Below are positions 1-5,707 of a stretch of DNA of 8,114 bases, piece after piece. The notes under the pieces are model-generated. The model did no database searches, was not told where the DNA came from, and saw nothing but the letters and a program-made list of their open reading frames with translations. The position numbers were made by a program, and so were the translations under genes. Origin of the DNA: Candidatus Bipolaricaulota bacterium (GTDB lineage: Bacteria; Bipolaricaulota; Bipolaricaulia; UBA7950; UBA9294); contig JAUWNS010000104.1 in the NCBI GenBank assembly GCA_030612485.1, positions 1-8,114 on the forward strand, given 5' to 3'. Each line of letters starts with the position of its first letter. Position 1 is the stretch's first letter.

Positions 1-1
1 C

Positions 2-1474
2 CAGGAGATAGGTTCGGATGAACTTAAGGAACGGATCGCTTCCGCCACTTTTCCTACGGCGGCCCAGGAAGCCCTCGCCGGTTTCCTCGCCGAGAAGGAA
101 CATCCGCTCGTGGTGCGCTCCTCCTCGGTGATGGAGGACGATCCTGAGCACTCCTTTGCCGGAATCTATCGTTCCGAGTTCTTGAGCAACGTGGGGAGCG
201 ATGAGGAGCGGTTGACAGCCCTTATAGCTGCGATCAAGCGCGTCTACGCCTCGACCTTCGGACAAAACGCCCGTGCTTACCGGAAGCGTCACGACCTCCC
301 CTGGCAGGAGGAGAAGATGGCGATTTTGATCCAGAACATGATCGGTTGCCACTACCCCCAGGATCTCTTCTATCCACTGATCGGCGGTGTTGGCTTCTCT
401 CACAACTTCTATCCGTGGACCGACCCCTTGCTCCCGGAGGATGGTGTGGTTCGCCTGGTTGTCGGTGTGGGAACACGCGCGGTCGGACGGGAATACGCCC
501 GTGTCTTCTCCCCGAAGCTCCCGGGGTTGCGGCCAGAGGGGTCGGATACGCGAGCAATCATACGTTGCTCGCAGGAGACGGTCGACGTCCTCGATATGAA
601 AACGGGAAAGCTCGATCAAACGCGCCTTCCAAAATTGGATAACCCCCTCTTGCGGGAGGTCTGTTCGGTGGTCGATGCCGAGGGGATGGTGAGCGAGCCA
701 GTCTCTGCGCTACCTCCTCGTGGCCGGTATATCGCCTCGTTCAACCGCTTCATTGAAAAGAACTCCACCATGCCGTTCACCCCCCTTTTGCGCGAGTTGC
801 TTGACGGATTACAGCGCCTGTTTGAGCGATCGGTCGATATCGAGTTTGCTGTGAATTTTCCTTCTGAGCGTGAGCCGTCTGGAGACCCTCTCTTCTACCT
901 GGTGCAAGCGCGCCCGCTTGGGGGACGACCCGAGCATCGTATCATTCGCCTCCCCTCCCCGCCTGAAGAACGAACACTCCTTACCTGCCATCGCGCGCTG
1001 GGGAATGGAAGGCGCAAGAAGATTCACCATCTAATCTTTGTCGATCCATCCACATATCGCTGGGAAGAGGCGTACACAATCGCTCGGCATGTGGGACAGA
1101 TCGACCAAGAACTGGACGGTGAGGCGTACATTCTGATGGGGCCCGGTCGATGGGGGACATCGAACCCGCAGCTGGGGGTGCCAGTGCAGTACGGTGAGAT
1201 AGCAGGGGCTTGTGTAATCGTGGAGATGGCGACCGAATCCTTCTCCCCGGAACTCTCCTACGGGACGCATTTCTATGCGGACATGGTGGCAAGCAGAGTG
1301 CTCTACCTCCCGTTTGATGCGGAGCAGGGAGATCATTTCAACCGCGCGCTCATCGAGCGTCAGGAGATCGTATCGGCGAGTGAGTTCGTCAAGCACGTTC
1401 GCTTCGAGAAGGGACTCGCTGTCTACGTTGATGGGAAGGGAAAGAAGAGCCTGATCTACATTCAGAAGCGCTGA
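2..1474 (+). CDS. PEP/pyruvate-binding (PPDK N-terminal domain) protein, 5' partial
   Basis: The frame is open from base 2 with no start in view, so 490 C-terminal residues are visible and the GTG at 110 is internal. Residues 38-46 (VRSSSVMED) carry the Arg and Ser run typical of the ATP-grasp-like PPDK_N domain of PEP synthase and pyruvate phosphate dikinase. IEFAV (280-284) and YLVQARP (299-305) are the acidic metal/ATP-site strands that close that domain. After them, PEP synthase would have a swivelling phosphohistidine domain (GG.TSH.A) and a TIM barrel. Neither motif is present; instead there is a tail of about 185 residues with GPGRWGTS (380-387). This matches large PEP/pyruvate-binding proteins of unknown substrate, often with extra N-terminal domains, which would lie left of the window. 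It is probably a cytoplasmic ATP-dependent phosphotransferase-like enzyme. Calling it PpsA would be an over-call. It ends in TGA, 144 bp before the ABC ATPase. Confidence 0.85.
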   Translation, partial: QEIGSDELKERIASATFPTAAQEALAGFLAEKEHPLVVRSSSVMEDDPEHSFAGIYRSEFLSNVGSDEERLTALIAAIKRVYASTFGQNARAYRKRHDLPWQEEKMAILIQNMIGCHYPQDLFYPLIGGVGFSHNFYPWTDPLLPEDGVVRLVVGVGTRAVGREYARVFSPKLPGLRPEGSDTRAIIRCSQETVDVLDMKTGKLDQTRLPKLDNPLLREVCSVVDAEGMVSEPVSALPPRGRYIASFNRFIEKNSTMPFTPLLRELLDGLQRLFERSVDIEFAVNFPSEREPSGDPLFYLVQARPLGGRPEHRIIRLPSPPEERTLLTCHRALGNGRRKKIHHLIFVDPSTYRWEEAYTIARHVGQIDQELDGEAYILMGPGRWGTSNPQLGVPVQYGEIAGACVIVEMATESFSPELSYGTHFYADMVASRVLYLPFDAEQGDHFNRALIERQEIVSASEFVKHVRFEKGLAVYVDGKGKKSLIYIQKR

Positions 1475-1520
1475 ACAAAAGCAAATGGTTGCACGAGAAC
1501 CGGCGAACCAGCACCATGAC

Positions 1521-1560
1521 GGGAAGAGAGCTTCCCTTCCCCGTGTTGAGGTAGTATACT
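1521..1560 (+). promoter_or_regulatory. hairpin and probable -10 box ahead of the ABC ATPase gene
   Basis: GGGAAG (1521-1526) and CTTCCC (1531-1536) form a perfect 6-bp stem with an AGAG loop. No T-run follows, so it is a poor intrinsic terminator. TATACT at 1555-1560 is a 5/6 match to the -10 consensus. The hexamer 17 bp upstream (TTCCCT, 1532-1537) is a weak -35 and overlaps the hairpin's right arm. Transcription of the ATPase gene probably starts near 1567, giving a leader of about 50 nt. Promoter function is inferred. Confidence 0.35.
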
Positions 1561-1618
1561 GGGAGATATTGGTGCGGGCCCTTAGGGAAGAGGAGTAAGA
1601 ACGCTTGCAGGAGGTGCA

Positions 1619-2695
1619 ATGTCAGAAGTAAATCTAACTGCGATCACAAAGAAGTTCGGCGATTTTGTGGCAGTGAACGAGATTGATCTTGAGGTGGATG
1701 ATGGGGCATTCACCGTGCTGGTCGGGCCGTCAGGGTGTGGAAAGACGACGACGCTACGGATGATCGCCGGGCTTGAGGAGGCGACTGCAGGGGAAATCCG
1801 CATCGGGGAGAGGGTGGTGAACCGAGTCCCGCCAAAGGACAGGGATATCGCGATGGTCTTCCAGAACTACGCCCTCTATCCGCACATGGACGTCTATAAC
1901 AACATGGCCTTCGGCCTAAAGCTGCGGAAGACCCCGAAGAAAGAGATCGAACAGCGGGTGCATGATGCGGCCGAACTACTCGGAATTGGGGAAAAGCTGA
2001 AGAGCAAGCCGCGGGAGCTCTCCGGTGGGCAACGTCAGCGGGTAGCAGTTGGGCGAGCGATCGTGCGCAAGCCGAAGGTCTTCCTGTTCGATGAGCCGCT
2101 CTCGCACCTCGACGCGAAGCTGCGAGTGCAGATGAGAACAGAGCTCGAACAGCTGCACCACAAGCTCAAGACGACGACGGTTTATGTGACGCACGACCAG
2201 GTGGAGGCGATGACGTTAGGTAGTAGGATTGCGGTTATGAAGGATGGGGTGATCCACCAGTACGCTTCGCCGCAGGAGACCTACGACCATCCGGCGAACC
2301 AATTCGTAGCGGGGTTCATCGGGAGTCCAGCGATGAACTTCCTCGCGGCGAAGGTGGAGAGCAAAGGAGAGACGATCGTTCTCGTCGGGACGGGATTCCA
2401 ACTCACTCTCCCTAAGGAGCTGGTGGATACACTTCCGAGCGAGGTATTCGTTGGCATCCGTCCGGAGGACTTATCCGGTCCGGTCACCGACGGGGAGTCG
2501 ATCATTGAGGTAACGGTGCTGGTGACAGAACCGTTAGGGAACGAGCTTCTTGTCTACACCGATTGTGGAGGGGAGCGAGTGGTGGCAAACCTCGACCCGC
2601 ACCAGCACGTGGAGATCGACTCCACGATCAAGCTGGCGGTCGATATGAATGGCCTTCACCTCTTTGACCACGAGAGCGAGCAGACCATCCTGTAA
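1619..2695 (+). CDS. ugpC: Sugar ABC transporter ATP-binding protein (UgpC/MsmK/MalK family)
   Basis: A complete 358-residue nucleotide-binding subunit that powers import of sugars or glycerol-3-phosphate at the inner face of the membrane. All motifs are intact: Walker A GPSGCGKTT (36-44), Q-loop Q82 in VFQNYALYPHM, signature LSGGQ (134-138), Walker B VFLFDEP (154-160), D-loop SHLD (162-165) and switch His192 (VTHDQVEAMT). SPAMNFL (236-242) and VGIRPEDL (278-285) mark the C-terminal TOBE-type regulatory domain of the MalK/UgpC group, and the length is usual for it. The ATG follows AGGAGG (1609-1614) with a 4-nt gap. No permease or binding-protein gene lies on either side and a terminator-like hairpin follows, so it is transcribed alone in this window. 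Such solo ATPases (MsmK is the known case) can serve several importers. The gene symbol denotes family, not substrate; malK or msmK would be equally defensible. Confidence 0.95.
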   Translation: MSEVNLTAITKKFGDFVAVNEIDLEVDDGAFTVLVGPSGCGKTTTLRMIAGLEEATAGEIRIGERVVNRVPPKDRDIAMVFQNYALYPHMDVYNNMAFGLKLRKTPKKEIEQRVHDAAELLGIGEKLKSKPRELSGGQRQRVAVGRAIVRKPKVFLFDEPLSHLDAKLRVQMRTELEQLHHKLKTTTVYVTHDQVEAMTLGSRIAVMKDGVIHQYASPQETYDHPANQFVAGFIGSPAMNFLAAKVESKGETIVLVGTGFQLTLPKELVDTLPSEVFVGIRPEDLSGPVTDGESIIEVTVLVTEPLGNELLVYTDCGGERVVANLDPHQHVEIDSTIKLAVDMNGLHLFDHESEQTIL

Positions 2696-2739
2696 GAAGC
2701 CTTTTACTGTGTTGTCCGTCTGCCAATAGACAGGCAAGA

Positions 2740-2787
2740 CCCGGCGCTGCAACAATTTTTGCAGCGTCGGGGGTTGCTGTGTAACCC
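2740..2787 (+). terminator. Strong hairpin after the ABC ATPase, followed by a second small hairpin
   Basis: CCCGGCGCTGCAA (2740-2752) pairs with TTGCAGCGTCGGG (2759-2771) over 13 bp, with one G-T pair and a 6-nt loop. Next to it, sharing one base, GGGTT (2771-2775) pairs with AACCC (2783-2787). The structures lie 44 bp beyond the stop codon. The following bases (TTAATTCTCATCATTTT) are T-rich but not a true U-tract. Position and strength favour termination; the stem would also fold on the opposite strand. Confidence 0.7.
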
Positions 2788-2820
2788 TTAATTCTCATCA
2801 TTTTACCGCAGAGGGAACTG

Positions 2821-2868
2821 AGGAATTGGGAGATCGGAAGATTGAATGATCGGGACATTGGGAGGTTC
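2821..2868. repeat. Degenerate 8-nt tandem array
   Basis: Six consecutive octamers are in register: AGGAATTG, GGAGATCG, GAAGATTG, AATGATCG, GGACATTG, GGAGGTTC. Positions 5-8 are nearly always ATTG or ATCG. The next bases (2869-2884) keep the 8-nt spacing but switch to CACTC/CGCTC text. The period is not a multiple of three, so this is not coding. It looks like a short-period simple repeat that has diverged. Confidence 0.6.
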
Positions 2869-2897
2869 AATCACTCACTCGCTCAATCCTGCTTTCC

Positions 2898-3000
2898 CTC
2901 TTTGTGCCTTTGCGAGATACAGTCTTTTTTCTCTTGCCCGTTCGCTACGTTCACTCAAGCCGCCAAGATCGCTAAGAAAGGCCCTAACTCTTGAGTTCCA
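2898..3000. repeat. Intergenic repeat, copy A
   Basis: This is the first of two diverged direct copies in the convergent gap. Its best-conserved part, 2931-2976, aligns without gaps to 3073-3118 with 7 mismatches in 46 bases, most of them transitions. It contains the runs TTTGCGAGA and CACTCAAGCCGC and ends in GAGTTCCA, which aligns to GAATTCCA of copy B. I see no credible gene or transposase in it. Text of this kind (TTTGCG / CGCCAAG) recurs between genes in many environmental bacteria as far as I recall; that is background knowledge I could not check here. Confidence 0.6.
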
Positions 3001-3030
3001 AACATCTTTCTCTTTGCCTATTTACGCTTT

Positions 3031-3140
3031 CCTTTGTGCTCTTCGCGTCTTTGCGAGAGGCACGAGCTTTTTCTCTCGCCCGTTCGTTGCACTCACTCAA
3101 GCCGCAAAGATCGCCAAGGGGAACAGCTCATCGAATTCCA
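3031..3140. repeat. Intergenic repeat, copy B
   Basis: The second copy of the repeat at 2898-3000, displaced by 142 bp in its core. It differs by a short insertion near its left end (CTTCGCGTC) and by scattered, mostly transitional changes. The left part contains near-periodic 8-9-nt text (CTTTGTG, CTCTTCGCG, TCTTTGCG), related in style to the array that follows at 3141. No gene is visible across it: the frame open through both copies is rich in Ser, Leu, Arg and Phe, has no ribosome-binding site and simply translates the repeat. Confidence 0.6.
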
Positions 3141-3167
3141 TTCTTCGTGTCCTTCGTGCTCTTCGTG
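3141..3167. repeat. 9-nt tandem array, three units
   Basis: TTCTTCGTG, TCCTTCGTG and CTCTTCGTG are three adjacent nonamers that differ only in their first three bases. The array is bracketed by GAATTC at 3133-3138 and 3170-3175. It adjoins repeat copy B and probably belongs to the same family of short-period intergenic elements. Confidence 0.6.
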
Positions 3168-3197
3168 GTGAATTCTCACTGGCATCCGTCCCGTGCG

Positions 3198-3270
3198 AAC
3201 CGAAATTAGAAGTCACTACCCACTCCTGCCTGCAGCAGGCAGGCGAAACGACAAGGAACCGATTTCGGTT
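3198..3270. repeat. Nested inverted repeat at the 3' end of the leftward operon
   Basis: The outer arms AACCGAAAT (3198-3206) and ATTTCGGTT (3262-3270) are perfect 9-bp complements. Between them CCTGCCTGC-A-GCAGGCAGG (3225-3243) is a perfect 19-nt palindrome. The right outer arm reaches the first base of the nucleotidyltransferase stop codon, so a leftward transcript would carry the whole structure directly after translation ends. A local alternative, AACCGA (3257-3262) with TCGGTT (3265-3270), competes with the outer stem. There is no U-tract beyond 3198. It may be a terminator, an mRNA-stabilising structure, or a small REP-like element. Confidence 0.55.
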
Positions 3271-4178
3271 TAGCTGCGCTTAATGACGGTTCCTGCTCCG
3301 ATCAGGCAGTTGCGTAAGGTTACCCCTTCAAGATAAGTTCCGCGATCGATCACGCACCCGGTGATCGAGGAGTCAACGATCCTGACCTCGTCGAAAAGGA
3401 CCGAATCTTTCACCGTCGAATTCTCGATGACGACATTCTCCCCTTTCCAAGTGTCCGCGTTCGCGTAGTGGCGGTTAGCCTCGATGTAGGAGGCGCGATC
3501 GCCGATATCGTACCACCCGGTATCAAAGGTGAACGCATCCATCGTTACGCCCTTCTCTTTAAGGAGCCAGGCGTTGAAGTACCCAGGGGCGTCTCTGCCG
3601 GACGTTGCCCCATTCAGGAACTCCTGGAAGTGAGGAAGAACCTCCTTGGGGTAGATGTAGCAGGCAGTGCTCGCCAGGGTCGATCTGGGATTCTGTGGCT
3701 TCTCCTGGAACTCGACGATCTGCCCGTTCTTGACGACCGCCACTCCGTACCGTCCTCGGACTCTTTCGATATCACCGATGTCGTAGAGCGCGATCAGCGG
3801 GTTGCCGCGGAAGGCCGTGAGGAACGTTGAAAGCTCGAACTCGAAGATGTTGTCCCCTCCGATCACCAGGATATCCTCCTCGATTTTCAGTTTCTGGATC
3901 AGGAAGTGAATTGCGCCGATCGTCCCCAACTTCTCCGCCTCTGCGGTCGTCTCCTCCACTACAATCTCTACGTTGCGGCCGGACTCTTCCTGCCAGGCAG
4001 CAAACTGCTCGGCGAATCGGCGGTTGGTAGAGACGATCGGTCGGTCCGACAGAGGGTAGGCGTCAAGGAGGTAGTCGATGATCGGCTTTCCCGCGACCGG
4101 TAGGAGGGGTTTAGCTCGCTTTGCAGTGATCGGGTGGAAGCGTGTGGCGTACCCACCGGCGAGGATGATCGTCTTCAT
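3270..4178 (-). CDS. Sugar-phosphate nucleotidyltransferase (NDP-sugar synthase, RmlA/ManC-like)
   Basis: A 302-residue cytoplasmic enzyme expected to join a sugar-1-phosphate to an NTP, giving an NDP-sugar and pyrophosphate. The N-terminus has the NTP_transferase signature: LAGGYATRF (6-14), then KPLLPVAGKPI (23-33), where Lys23 contacts the phosphates. GGDN (107-110) supplies the metal-binding Asp109, EFQEKP (156-161) the sugar-contacting Glu/Lys, and GWYDIGD (221-227) the second acidic site. From about 248 the sequence turns into left-handed beta-helix-like repeats (VIENSTVKDSV, VRIVDSSITGCVI, GVTLRNCLIGAGTVI), as in COG1208 proteins. Nucleotide and sugar cannot be told from sequence; the upstream phosphoglucose/phosphomannose isomerase makes glucose- or mannose-1-phosphate likely. 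The ATG overlaps the isomerase stop as ATGA (4175-4178), and no clear Shine-Dalgarno is present, so translation is probably coupled. Confidence 0.9.
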   Translation of the reverse strand: MKTIILAGGYATRFHPITAKRAKPLLPVAGKPIIDYLLDAYPLSDRPIVSTNRRFAEQFAAWQEESGRNVEIVVEETTAEAEKLGTIGAIHFLIQKLKIEEDILVIGGDNIFEFELSTFLTAFRGNPLIALYDIGDIERVRGRYGVAVVKNGQIVEFQEKPQNPRSTLASTACYIYPKEVLPHFQEFLNGATSGRDAPGYFNAWLLKEKGVTMDAFTFDTGWYDIGDRASYIEANRHYANADTWKGENVVIENSTVKDSVLFDEVRIVDSSITGCVIDRGTYLEGVTLRNCLIGAGTVIKRS

Positions 4179-5242
4179 GGCGTCTTTTTCGCGGAGGATT
4201 CTCGCTCGGCAAGAGCCTTCTTGAACTCTTCTATCAGGACGACCGGGCTGGGATCGACCTCGTTTAGGAGGGCGAGGTAGTAACTCACGTAGTCCCCGAG
4301 GTAGATCTGTGAGAGGATTTGCGAAAGCTCGCTCCCTCCCTCTGCCTTTACCACGGTGGACAGGACCTTGTTCCTCTCGAACAATGGCATCATGATCTCC
4401 ATGCGAGCGCGGTTCTCAGGGAGATCGTAGTCGTTTTCGAGGAGTAGTACGTGCTGGTTCGCCAGGAGGTCCGCCCTTGCCAGGGCAACGATCTCGTTGT
4501 GATTCAGTTCGGGGAAGACGTTCCAGAATGCCGGTTGCTTTGCGTTCTCGTTGATTTGGGTCTTCCATCGCATTGCTACAAGGTCGGTGTTATCGACCGT
4601 CCCGTAGATCAACGGGATCCGTCCGTGTAGAGTCTGAGCGAGCTGTTTGGCTGGATTTTCCGCGCTGGGAACGCTGCAAGCACAGCGGTCCTTGACCTGG
4701 TCGAGTCCCTGGAGGAGAGCCCCCCAAGGGCCAACCTCCGCAAGGAGGCCGAGCTTGGAGAGGACGACGAGGAGCGGAAGGGCGAGGTACCCCATCACCG
4801 CCCGCGGCTGGTATCCCCTTGGAATCTGCAAGAACGGAAAGCCTTGCGCTTCGCTGATCTGCGATAGCTTTCCCCCGCTTGAGATGGCGATCGTCATCGC
4901 GCCCCGTTCGAGTCCCTGAGAAAGGGAGGAGAGGGTCTCCGCCGTGTTCCCGGAGTAGCTGATCGCGGCAAGCAGGGTGTGCGAATCGGCGAACGCGGGC
5001 AGGGTGTAGCTTCGGTTGACGAATACCGGAACCTTTGCAAAGCGGCGCGCGATCTCTCCCGCCATCGCCGAACCGCCCATTCCGCAGACGATCACCTTGT
5101 CGATCGGTCCAAGTGAGGGGATCTCGAATCGTTCCCCTTGTTCGATTGCCTCAGCACACTGCATAGAGAACCGGTCGATGACCTGGATCATCCCTTGCCG
5201 ATCGTAGCGCGTACGTAAATTCTCATCGTCAAGTCTTTTCAT
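4175..5242 (-). CDS. Bifunctional phosphoglucose/phosphomannose isomerase
   Basis: Interconverts glucose-6-phosphate or mannose-6-phosphate with fructose-6-phosphate in the cytoplasm. The 355 residues form two SIS-type sugar-isomerase lobes. With ATG at 5242 as residue 1: GMGGSAMAG (54-62) and SYSGNTAET (95-103) are the phosphate-binding loops; PRAVMGY (146-152) follows; Glu232 and His248 (in NHNE) are 16 residues apart, the same spacing as the catalytic Glu and His of the Pyrobaculum enzyme as I recall it; EEFKKAL near 338-344 carries the C-terminal Lys. This is the PGI/PMI family of archaea and some bacteria, not classical Pgi. A TTG at 5266 is in frame, but the ATG at 5242 is preferred because the likely promoter's start point falls at the ATG and the family usually begins close to this point. 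No Shine-Dalgarno is seen. It is the first gene of the operon with the nucleotidyltransferase. Confidence 0.9.
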   Translation of the reverse strand: MKRLDDENLRTRYDRQGMIQVIDRFSMQCAEAIEQGERFEIPSLGPIDKVIVCGMGGSAMAGEIARRFAKVPVFVNRSYTLPAFADSHTLLAAISYSGNTAETLSSLSQGLERGAMTIAISSGGKLSQISEAQGFPFLQIPRGYQPRAVMGYLALPLLVVLSKLGLLAEVGPWGALLQGLDQVKDRCACSVPSAENPAKQLAQTLHGRIPLIYGTVDNTDLVAMRWKTQINENAKQPAFWNVFPELNHNEIVALARADLLANQHVLLLENDYDLPENRARMEIMMPLFERNKVLSTVVKAEGGSELSQILSQIYLGDYVSYYLALLNEVDPSPVVLIEEFKKALAERESSAKKTP

Positions 5243-5249
5243 GGTGGTA

Positions 5250-5278
5250 ATGATACCAAGGAGCAAGACTCGTGTCGA
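5250..5278 (-). promoter_or_regulatory. Sigma70-like promoter of the isomerase-nucleotidyltransferase operon, probably leaderless
   Basis: Read leftward, TCGACA (5278-5273) and TATCAT (5255-5250) each match the -35 and -10 consensus at 5 of 6 positions, with an ideal 17-bp spacer. The predicted transcription start is about 7 nt beyond the -10, at 5242-5244, which is the A of the isomerase ATG or within two bases of it. This agrees with the missing Shine-Dalgarno and rules against the TTG at 5266. The -35 lies inside the kinase remnant on the other strand. Confidence 0.6.
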
Positions 5279-5463
5279 AGGTAGCCGGCCCCGGATTGAA
5301 GGCCGGCCCCGAGGTCTGCCATATCATCTGCGCCAGTGCCAATCCCGTGCAGGGTCGAGGCATCCTCAGCGTGATCGACAGGTTCACCCCGAAAGGTGTG
5401 GAGACCGCGGCCAATATCGAGAAGCGCAAGGAGTTCATGCGCACGATCGGGTATAAGCTGTAG
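5254..5463 (+). pseudogene. Adenosine-specific kinase remnant (C-terminal fragment with internal deletion)
   Basis: The frame ends PEVCHIICASANPV then QGRGILSVIDRFTPKG and EKRKEFMRTIGYKL before a TAG. This is the characteristic C-terminus of the adenosine-specific kinase family (PF04008, proteins of roughly 160 residues in archaea and thermophilic bacteria), which I recognise from memory. Members read ANPVEVIVAETEQGRG, whereas here ANPV joins QGRG directly at 5349/5350. That is an in-frame loss of 8 residues from a conserved strand. About the first 100 residues are absent: an in-frame TGA lies at 5251-5253 and the isomerase operon begins immediately to the left. A 10-bp direct repeat (GCCGGCCCCG at 5284 and 5302, 18 bp apart) suggests further rearrangement. 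The GTG at 5272 has no ribosome-binding site. I read it as a dead fragment. Confidence 0.75.
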
Positions 5464-5466
5464 CAA

Positions 5467-5488
5467 TCCTGGCAGATCCTCGCCAGGA
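5467..5488 (+). other. Hairpin just after the kinase remnant
   Basis: TCCTGGC (5467-5473) and GCCAGGA (5482-5488) form a perfect 7-bp stem with an 8-nt loop, four bases past the remnant's TAG. No T-run follows. It could be the surviving terminator of the lost kinase gene. Confidence 0.4.
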
Positions 5489-5520
5489 AGGAGTCAATCA
5501 GCGGGATAACGTGCAAGAAA

Positions 5521-5553
5521 CAAGGTTTGACCCCGACGCTTAGCGACGCTTAG
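5521..5553. repeat. CAAGGTTTGACCCC followed by a tandem 10-mer
   Basis: CGACGCTTAG occurs twice head to tail at 5534-5543 and 5544-5553. It follows CAAGGTTTGACCCC (5521-5534, sharing one base). Text like GGGGTCAAACCTTG is often seen beside REP-associated or IS200-like transposase genes; this is from memory and no such gene is present here. The rest of 5489-5599 shows no gene. Confidence 0.4.
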
Positions 5554-5599
5554 AGAATTCCAGAAGTAAGACCTTTGTAACTCATAGCCCTCGGAAAAG

Positions 5600-5628
5600 T
5601 TGACATCATTGGTGGGGGTAGTTACCTT
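5600..5628 (+). promoter_or_regulatory. Possible promoter of the propeller gene
   Basis: TTGACA at 5600-5605 is a perfect -35. The hexamer 17 bp further on, TACCTT (5623-5628), matches the -10 at only three positions. The leader to the ATG at 5708 would be about 70 nt. The -35 is convincing; the -10 is weak. Confidence 0.4.
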
Positions 5629-5693
5629 GATTTTGGGAGCAAGAGGTATGGCGCGCAAAAGTGGCGTACCTTAAGTAGTTGGACGATGTAAAC

Positions 5694-5700
5694 AGGAGGG
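5694..5700 (+). promoter_or_regulatory. Ribosome-binding site that fixes the propeller start
   Basis: AGGAGGG lies 7 nt before the ATG at 5708, an ideal distance. The in-frame GTG at 5702 is only 1 nt from it, too close for initiation. Confidence 0.8.
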
Positions 5701-5707
5701 AGTGACA

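Noticed and set aside
110..112. GTG as the start of the PEP/pyruvate-binding protein
   Set aside because: The frame is open to the left edge and the GTG lies inside the conserved VVRSSS nucleotide-binding motif, so it is internal.
1031..1396. Minus-strand frame under the PEP/pyruvate-binding gene
   Set aside because: It is a shadow of a well-conserved sense coding region and has no start signal of its own.
2846..3283. 145-codon rightward frame across the convergent gap
   Set aside because: It merely translates the 8-nt and ~100-bp repeats, is rich in Ser/Leu/Arg/Phe, has no Shine-Dalgarno, and overlaps the nucleotidyltransferase end.
5264..5266. TTG start for the isomerase
   Set aside because: It lies upstream of the predicted transcription start, has no ribosome-binding site, and adds eight residues unlike the family N-terminus.
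5241..5456. 71-codon frame starting ATGGTGGTAATG on the plus strand
   Set aside because: It is an out-of-frame shadow of the kinase remnant, rich in Arg, with no family resemblance.
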